This document shows positions 57,421 to 64,000 of a DNA stretch of 64,000 nt, in pieces (the first letter of the stretch is position 1; every line of letters begins with the position of its first letter). The DNA lies in the NCBI GenBank assembly GCA_963978545.1, contig OZ021727.1, forward strand, positions 52,898,487 to 52,962,486, written 5' to 3'. This DNA comes from Linyphia triangularis (taxonomy: Eukaryota; Arthropoda; Arachnida; Araneae; Linyphiidae). The position numbers and the translations under genes are program-made. Below the pieces are notes generated by a model, which made no database searches, was not told where the DNA came from, and was given only the letters and a program-made list of their open reading frames with translations.

Positions 57421-58289
57421 ACTTACCTATTTAGATTTTTCGTGGAAAGAATTCTTAAGCAGGCAATATATTTTGAGCTTAGTATGTTTGCCTTTTCTTG
57501 TTTCTTATGTGCACATTTTAAATTTAAATAGTGATCAAGCAAATGTATGACATTTTGAGACCAGTATTTTTTTTTTTTCTATAGAAAAAGAGAAAACGTT
57601 TCTTGTGCTTAGATTTTTATGGTTGGAATTTCAATACATTAATACTGTGATTTTAAGAAGCGGATTGCAAACTGACAGTCGAGAAATGCATTCTAGCCAT
57701 TAGAATAACTTGAAGTCAAATAATTTTTACAAAATTGTATTTAAGTGACTTACTTTAGTATGTACAAATCTAAGCCATATAATGTGGACGAAAACCAAAG
57801 AATGATTTTGTCACAAAATTAAGTTTACTCTCCTTCCGATTTTAAGGTAATTCCTCGAAATTTAAAAGTCACATATATTTACTGCACATGACATGGGTTT
57901 TGCAACAAAAACGGAAGTAATTGCAATATTAATTCATTAAAATATAATGAAATATCTTATAAATTTAATTAAATATTTTATAAATATAATGAAACATATT
58001 ATAAATATAATTAAATATTTTGAAGTTTTCATTTGTATTTTGTAGTTTTCATTTATTTGTTATATTTATTGCAATATTTCAAAAGTTTTAAAGCAGTACA
58101 AAGCAAGATATTGTGAATAAAAAATAAATTCCTTAAGACCTGTGGGATAAGGAAAAACTGATTATAATTTTAATCAGCACTTTTAACCAAGTCTGCCTTA
58201 AATATTGATGTATCATATTTAACTCTATTTATATAAAATAAAATGCTTTCACTCGCTTATTCATATACTCACGTACATAATTATCAGTA
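57421..58289. other. AT-rich sequence, nothing recognised
   Basis: A short local repetition of TATAAATATAATnAAAT at about 57940-58015. No gene. Confidence 0.4.
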
Positions 58290-58600
58290 ATGCTCTTATT
58301 CCCATATATTCAAAACTTCGCAATTAGCTACAGTCAAAATAACGAATATACACAAATTGAACTATTTCGTTGTGGGGTGAAAAAGAGGTCATATTTTCCA
58401 AAAATTGTATATATCAATGTCTTCTCTTTAGACATAAGAATGAGGACACACCTGATCCCAAAACTATACTAGGAAATAAAACTTTCACTGTATCGATCCT
58501 TAAAGGGTCGAAAAGTATAAAACGTTCCAAATGTGCGATATGCCAATAACCTACTTCTCATAAAACCAAGACACTTAGGGTACATCGTTCTAAAGCTGTA
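58290..58600. repeat. Isolated relative of the ~140 bp tandem unit
   Basis: Shares CTTAAAGGGTCGAAAAG and AACGTTCCAAATG with the array at 25590-26620, with the spacing of about two degraded units. Confidence 0.4.
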
Positions 58601-58656
58601 AGAAGGGAATCTAAGACATCACGTGATTTCATTTTTTTTTAAAGTAAATAATAGCT

Positions 58657-58658
<2 letters not shown>

Positions 58659-58688
<30 letters not shown>
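58659..58688 (+). repeat. Poly-T tract (about 30)
   Basis: Uninterrupted T run. Confidence 0.95.
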
Positions 58689-58690
<2 letters not shown>

Positions 58691-60461
58691 AATTACAAAT
58701 TGCAACAAGGAATATTTCCTATTTATAGATTCTATCTAGGTTTTCTTACATATTGTTTTCTTTTAGAATAATTGCGACACTTTCTGTTCTCATTATAAGA
58801 ATAATTTCGACGTACATTTTCTAAAAGGGCTTCTTTTGTGAGTAGGGTTTCAAACAAGTGTTGGGCACATTCTTAGAAGAATTTGCAATAGAGAAAAATA
58901 TGCTGTATATAAAAATATGCTTAAGTTTGCATTATAAACCCATACAATTCAATTCTAAAGTACAAATCTTAGATTTTTTTGCTTATTATATGAAGCAGTA
59001 GAACAATTTATTTTCGAGAATTACTAATAATTGAAAATAATGTAAATGAATGTAACATTTGCACAGTTAACTTATTAAACAAAATATGATTTTTAAATAA
59101 TGAATATTCCAATAAAATTATATGAAATTCCTCTAAAAGATTCAAGACTATTTTTTTCTCGAGTATTTTCAAAGATTTGTTTTATAGCAGATATTAAATG
59201 TAACATAAAAGTAATGAATATCATTTTTAATTAAACTGATTATTAAAATTATAAGTATAAAAATAATAATTGAAATGGTTATAAAAATTAGTCAATTTAT
59301 TTTGTTATATAAAATTATTTTCTCATTTAAAAATATTTTATTAATTTAAATATTCTAATTTTTAAATTAAAAAAAAAAAAATTAAAAACATATTATTTAA
59401 AATAGTTATTTTGAATAATTTTACTAGTTAAAATATTATTAATTTAAATAATTTTACCGTTTAAAAATATTTTATTAATTTAAATATTTATATTAATTTA
59501 AATAATTTCATTAGTTTAAGCAATTTTATTAATTTAAATAATTTTATTATTTTAGAATATTTTCTTGATTGAAATATATTTTATTAATCAAAATTCTTAT
59601 CCAACAAAATTATTTTATAATTTTAAATTAATTAAAAAAGGTATGTTAGAAAATATATTGATTTAAAAAATTATTGCATATAACTTATTTTCTATTAATG
59701 CGATTATTTTGAAATTATTCTAAAACAAAAAAGAAATTACTAAATAATAAGTATGTCATTGTTAATTACCAAAAAAACAGTAATGCATATCAACATCAAG
59801 TCCAAAGATTAATCAGTTAAGGAAAAAAGTATGTATTTTTTTAGAAAATAAAACATTTCATTGTGTTAAGAGTGATTTTATGTAGTACATCTAAACTCAG
59901 TTTATGTTATAATTAATGAATATAATTCAATAAGTTCTATAAAAAAATGCGTTATAATTTTAAATTAACATTTTCATTGCACTTTTGATCCATTTAATTA
60001 TAAAAAAAAGCAATATATTTCCTATTAAATGTCAAATTTAAACGAAAAATGCAGAGAAAACAATTAAGTTTAGCAATCTTAAATATAATTAAATCATTTG
60101 GAAATTTAATTCGAGATTGAAAGATATAAATGTACTTATTTTTATTTCAATAGAAGTTAATTAAATAATAAGAGAATAAAATTGAAAATTTATATTTTGA
60201 AGATGTATTTAAACATATTAACATATACAATTGAAACAAAAAACATGTGCTCTTAAATCTTTTGAAATTAATATACTAATAATAAAAAATAAATGCTGTA
60301 TGTTACATCTTTGTTTCAAATTGTAGGAAAATCCATTCCCTATGTAATCGATCTAACTGAAATAGATACAGATTTATTGATTACATATATATATTTTTAA
60401 ATTTAGCTCTACCAAGTTTTACGCAAGAGATGAAATACACAATAGAGGGCGAAATACTAAC
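58689..60461. other. Extremely AT-rich, low-complexity DNA
   Basis: From about 59220 to 59650 the sequence is dominated by reiterated TTTTATTAATTTAAATAAT-like blocks. Almost no G or C over several hundred bases. No coding feature. Confidence 0.55.
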
Positions 60462-60535
60462 CTTTGGCGATTCATCGATTAATGAAACTGCATCGGAAGT
60501 ATGATATCTTATTTCAACGATCGATATCAAAGGTA
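60462..60535 (-). CDS. Candidate internal exon (74 bp) of a minus-strand gene
   Basis: On the minus strand a good acceptor (TTCTTTCTAATTGAAAACTCAG, with a CTAAT branch-like site) and a strong donor (CCAAAG|GTTAGT) enclose an open 74 bp segment. It encodes PLISIVEIRYHTSDAVSLID followed by ESPK. It is entered with two bases of a codon and left in phase 0. The terminal exon at 46726-46989 is entered in phase 0, so the two can be joined in frame across a ~13.5 kb intron. The frame also runs on upstream of the acceptor to an ATG, so a longer first exon is the alternative. No family recognised. Confidence 0.42.
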
Positions 60536-61231
60536 CTGAGTTTTCAATTAGAAAGAACATTTGTGTCTTGAACATAATATCTTGTACAACTGAATCCGAT
60601 CAGAGAAATTTCCGAAAAATAAAAGAACTATCTACTTAATTTCACAAAGACATAATATTAAATATCATGGTGTTACCATGTTTCTTACAGTTTTGAAGAA
60701 AATGTATATTACATAAACCTTTATGTAAGTAAATACATCATGTAGTATTATATTGAGCAATAGATTATTAAGTGTATATTAGGATATTAAGAGTAAGTTT
60801 AAACGTGTTGAGAAGTATGCTATTTAAAATAAACTATATCAGTTTTCAGTCGTGGATTTTACTTTTTGACTTGGATGATTTTTATTTATGCAAAATAGAG
60901 ATAGAAATTAACGTTTGAAAACTTGAACTCATATGAAAATGGGTGACTTCGATGTTCATCAAACCACCAGATTGTTTATGAAATATAATAGAATTTTCAA
61001 TAAAAATAATTTTTTTCCCTCGGGTACATTTTTTTTTAAAATTTTGCGACAGAAAGCTATACAAAAATTTATTTTGGGGATGATATACCTAAAACGACTG
61101 CCCGAAATGGGTAGGGTGTTTTCTATAGGTTTAAAGGACCATAAGTCAAACAAACTAGATCTTAATATTTCTTTTTAGAGCACGATGTATATCATAACAA
61201 AACCATCTCTGTAAAAAGGCGCCAAGTTCTT
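60536..61231. other. AT-rich sequence, nothing recognised
   Basis: Short frames near 60882-61178 overlap on both strands and carry no motif. Confidence 0.4.
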
Positions 61232-61595
61232 CATGCAATGATTTTGGCCGTGAAAAGTATTGAAATCTAAAGTAGAGCCAAGATTAAAGTTGTTGTAAAT
61301 TACGGGCAATGACAATTAGTAAAATTTTCTTCTCAAAGTCAAAATTCTCCTGCATAGGCCTAAGTATATAGTCACAAAAATATTTGTGACATTTGGCCAT
61401 TACGTATTCTGGTTCACTGACTCGTAATGATAAAGTCACACAAGTATTTTTCTAGCTAGATATTTAAGCCTATGCAAGGGAAATTTGATTTTAAAAAGAA
61501 AATTTTACTAATTTTCATTACCCATAATTTACAACAACTTTAAACTTGGCTCTACTTAAGATTTCAATACTTTTCACGGCCATAATCATTGCATG
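61232..61595. mobile_element. Fold-back element, 364 bp, long inverted arms
   Basis: The left arm (61232-61368) and right arm (61460-61595) are inverted complements over about 136 bases at roughly nine in ten identical positions. Shared blocks include GCAATGAT(T/A), GGCCGTGAAAAGTATTGAAA and GTTGTTGTAAATTA. The ~90 bp centre contains a further palindrome, GTCACAAA...TTTGTGAC. No clear target duplication. Probably a MITE of unassigned superfamily. Confidence 0.78.
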
Positions 61596-61760
61596 TTTTT
61601 GTTGGGATTTCACATATTTTTTTAAGGTACTAATTTTGAATTTAGTACTTATTTGTACAACAATAACTAGTTTTAAAATGTTTACGCTTCATAGTTATCA
61701 AACTTGCAAGAAAACTTCCTGAAATTGAAAGGGTTAAGCATACATGTTTTTCTTTGGTAC

Positions 61761-61970
61761 TTATTTATTACATAGTCGACCGTTGACGTCGGCGGCAATT
61801 GTAGCGGAGGTGGATTCATGGCAGGCTTTTATTTCAGCTTTCATTTCAGTCGCGGTAGTTTCTTGACGGTATTGACCGGTGACAAATGTTTTCTGCTGGC
61901 CCTTAATTCCAGCTATCATTTCCAGTAATTGTTTCATTTGATCTTCTTTCATTCCTCTGTCGGCATTCAA
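61761..61970 (-). pseudogene. Gag N-terminal fragment of the truncated LTR element
   Basis: An open frame of about 70 codons (first ATG at 61952) rich in E, K, M, Q and A, with a helical pattern: MKEDQMKQLLEMIAGIKGQQ and EMKAEIKACHES. This resembles the coiled-coil starts of gag proteins in arthropod LTR elements. It ends at TAA without reaching a capsid or zinc knuckle. Position just after the primer-binding site supports gag. Confidence 0.5.
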
Positions 61971-61980
61971 GCTGATAAAA

Positions 61981-61997
61981 CCTCACTTTTGACACCA
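61981..61997 (-). promoter_or_regulatory. tRNA-Leu-type primer-binding site
   Basis: TGGTGTCAAAAGTGAGG one base after the LTR end. It is close to the TGGTGTCAGnAGTGGG pattern complementary to a tRNA-Leu 3' end, with changes that suggest decay. Confidence 0.6.
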
Positions 61998-61998
61998 C

Positions 61999-62469
61999 TG
62001 TTATGAATTTTCCTCAGAGGTAATGATGGCATAGTTTTCATTAGATGCAGACTATTATTTATTCTCTTTTCAAAGGCTCACAAAATTTCTCCGAAGAACA
62101 GTGCAATCACTCTCAAGCTTCAACACAAGCTTCAGTAATTGCAACTTTGAATACAGAGATAATTCCGGCACACTAAAATAAGTAAACAAAGCTCTCAACT
62201 TCTTTCATCAACATCCGAAGTCACACTGCTCTCTTCCAATCTGCAGTCTTGTATTTATAGGTGCACGTGAGAACTTTCTCGAAATTCTAGTTGATCGGTC
62301 AATTTATAGAATCGAAACATCTCGAAATTTTCCAATTGCTTTACATGTTGCAACCTTTTCTAACCTGTATTATCTCTGTTAACAAATAAGGTAAGATAAA
62401 ATAAAATACAATATAACTTTAAACGAATACTTCACTATTTACAATTATATACAGAAACTTTTTGTAACA
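61999..62469 (-). repeat. LTR of the truncated retrotransposon (471 bp)
   Basis: Starts TGTTACAAAAAG and ends AATTCATAACA on the minus strand, with matching inverted ends TGTTA/TAACA. Only one copy is in the window. Confidence 0.6.
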
Positions 62470-64000
62470 ATATTGATAAATAGTGTTTCAAACAAAGGTG
62501 GAGCTTCAATTGTATCAGCACCACTTTAAGACGTTGGTTTGTTTTTTTGAAACTGATTTAATCATAGTAGCATATAGAAATAAAACTAGGCGAGTTAAAG
62601 AAAGAGAAATGACTCGGTTTAATAACGCCGACATTAATTGGTTATCGAACGTAAACAAATGGGTTTATATTTTGTTGGCTATAAATGTACAACTTTTATT
62701 ATAAGGAACTATATAAGTACATTTATAGTGTATGAGTATGAATGTCTAATAAATTTGTCCATATAAAAATATCTACTAAACGTGATATTAAAATATGGTA
62801 AATCATTACCTTTAAATAAATATTTGTATTATTTTTTTAACCAGGAAATGATATTGATCATCATAAAATTGGTTGCAATGGGGTTGCTGTTAATAAAGGA
62901 AAACATAGTTTTGCCATTCGACATTTAAAAAACCATTTCAATAATTAAGTTAATTCACCAATTGTATTCTTGTTATTTAACAACATGTATTGAAACTTCT
63001 TTATTATACCACAAGTGACATCGAATATCTTATTGAAAGGGTGAGTAAATTCCTTACAGACTATAATTGTTCCCAGTTCTGACTTTTGAAAAGAGGCATT
63101 ATAATCTTTTAAATATTTCAAATAGCGATCATCTTTACATGTAAGAAATATGGGGAGCATTAAATGGTGGATATACGACACTGGTTAATAAAGAAAATTC
63201 CGGGTGGATACTGTTGATAATAGAATCATTCGACTTGGAGTTTTTTGGTAGCACCTTTTATTTATTTACTAAGTCTAATAAGTTTATGTATATGGACCTA
63301 TGTGTTTTGCTGTTAAGTGACAGAAATTACATATTTTTGAAATCAAGCATTTACATGAAAATCATTCGTTATTTTTTAAAGTCTTTACACGCAATAATTT
63401 ATCATTTAACTCAACGAAATAGTTTTTATGGAATATTCGTATTTCCAACTTAGCTGTCGTCGAATAGACTATACTAGAAGACAACATGCTCTGATCTCAC
63501 TAAATACGCTACAATGTTGAGTGAACTGGTTTTACTACACCCTGATTGGCTGATCAGAGCAAAGTGGGGTTGATTCGTTAAAACTCTTGTAGTATCCGTG
63601 ATTAGAAAAATAAAATATTCATTAAAATTCAAACTTAAAAGCACTGATTTTCTTTTTCTAAGTCCTTTATTTTAACTTCGTTTTTGTGTGTTGTATCAGG
63701 TATTCGTAGTAACCATTCCAGATGAAATAGTTTTATTAAAACTTGTTTAGAATCACTTAAATATATTTCAATATAAGTTAATATTTTATTGATAGCCAAT
63801 GCAACTGTATAAAAATTATTAATTAATTTCATTTATAAGCTGCAAACTTTAAAATAAAATGATTAGCACACTTATTTTAATATCATTCTTGTTTAAATTT
63901 AAATTATTTTATCATAGCTTTAGTAGCTTTTGGGTAGAGTAAATATTTAAAATTTTGTAAAACTGTTTTAATAGCTATAAATATATATGATTTAACAACA
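62470..64000. other. AT-rich DNA with a small inverted repeat near 63.5 kb
   Basis: Frames at 62483-62704, 62945-63181 and 63214-63453 have no motif. Between about 63465 and 63600, TACTAGAAG...GCTCTGATC and GATCAGAGC...CTTGTAGTA face each other, a possible small MITE without a confirmed target duplication. Confidence 0.35.

Larger units (their letters stand above)
61755..62469 (-). mobile_element. 5' end of a truncated LTR retrotransposon
   Basis: On the minus strand: a 471 bp LTR with TGTTA...TAACA ends (61999-62469), a one-base gap, a primer-binding site, and the beginning of a gag-like frame that stops after about 70 codons. No pol or second LTR is present. The superfamily is probably Ty3/gypsy from the tRNA-Leu-type primer site and gag style; this is inferred. 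Confidence 0.62.

Noticed and set aside
62945..63181. 78-codon minus-strand frame with a possible donor GTAAGG
   Set aside because: No motif and weak acceptor; I could not separate it from AT-rich background.

Overview
This window looks like AT-rich, intron-rich arthropod DNA, most likely from an arachnid such as a spider. The evidence is indirect: very low gene density, many A/T homopolymers and microsatellites, tRNA-derived SINEs with target-site duplications, Ty3/gypsy and BEL/Pao elements, a jockey-like LINE tail, and exon-sized open frames with GT-AG borders. No complete host gene, rRNA or functional tRNA gene is visible.

The best-supported object is an 8,860 bp Ty3/gypsy retrotransposon on the minus strand (12421-21280). 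It has two 663 bp LTRs that differ at one base, a 5 bp target duplication, a primer-binding site, an open gag, and an open pol (protease, RT, RNase H, integrase). The two frames are joined by a -1 shift at a TTTTTTA heptamer. About 2.35 kb of non-env sequence between pol and the 3' LTR carries a decayed retropepsin-like fragment.

Layout: 1-8657 is mostly featureless AT-rich DNA with a few weak coding-like patches. 8666-10154 is a P-element-like transposon: perfect 32 bp terminal inverted repeats, near-perfect 8 bp target duplications, a THAP-type zinc-finger start, and an internal 25 bp minisatellite. 11569-11731 is a SINE. 12421-21280 is the gypsy element. 21.6-24.2 kb holds two piggyBac-type MITEs (TTAA flanks), a local ~156 bp repeat dimer and a SINE. 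25.6-26.6 kb is a degenerate ~140 bp tandem array split by a SINE. 27.5-36 kb holds more SINEs, an Ig-like exon candidate and a rearranged BEL/Pao remnant. 40-41.3 kb holds a possible regulatory block and a LINE 3' end. 43.3-61 kb holds several exon-like segments, mainly on the minus strand, with dispersed repeats and a fold-back MITE. 61.2-62.5 kb holds another fold-back element and a truncated LTR retrotransposon.

Host coding content can only be proposed from splice-site-bounded open frames. On the minus strand, a 74 bp exon (60462-60535) ends in phase 0, and a 264 bp terminal exon with a transmembrane segment (46726-46989) begins in phase 0, so they could belong to one membrane protein gene. 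A facing pair of homologous 102 bp exons lies at 54406-54507 (+) and 55191-55292 (-). The mobile elements give a relative chronology: SINEs, MITEs and the gypsy element all interrupt or abut older repeats.
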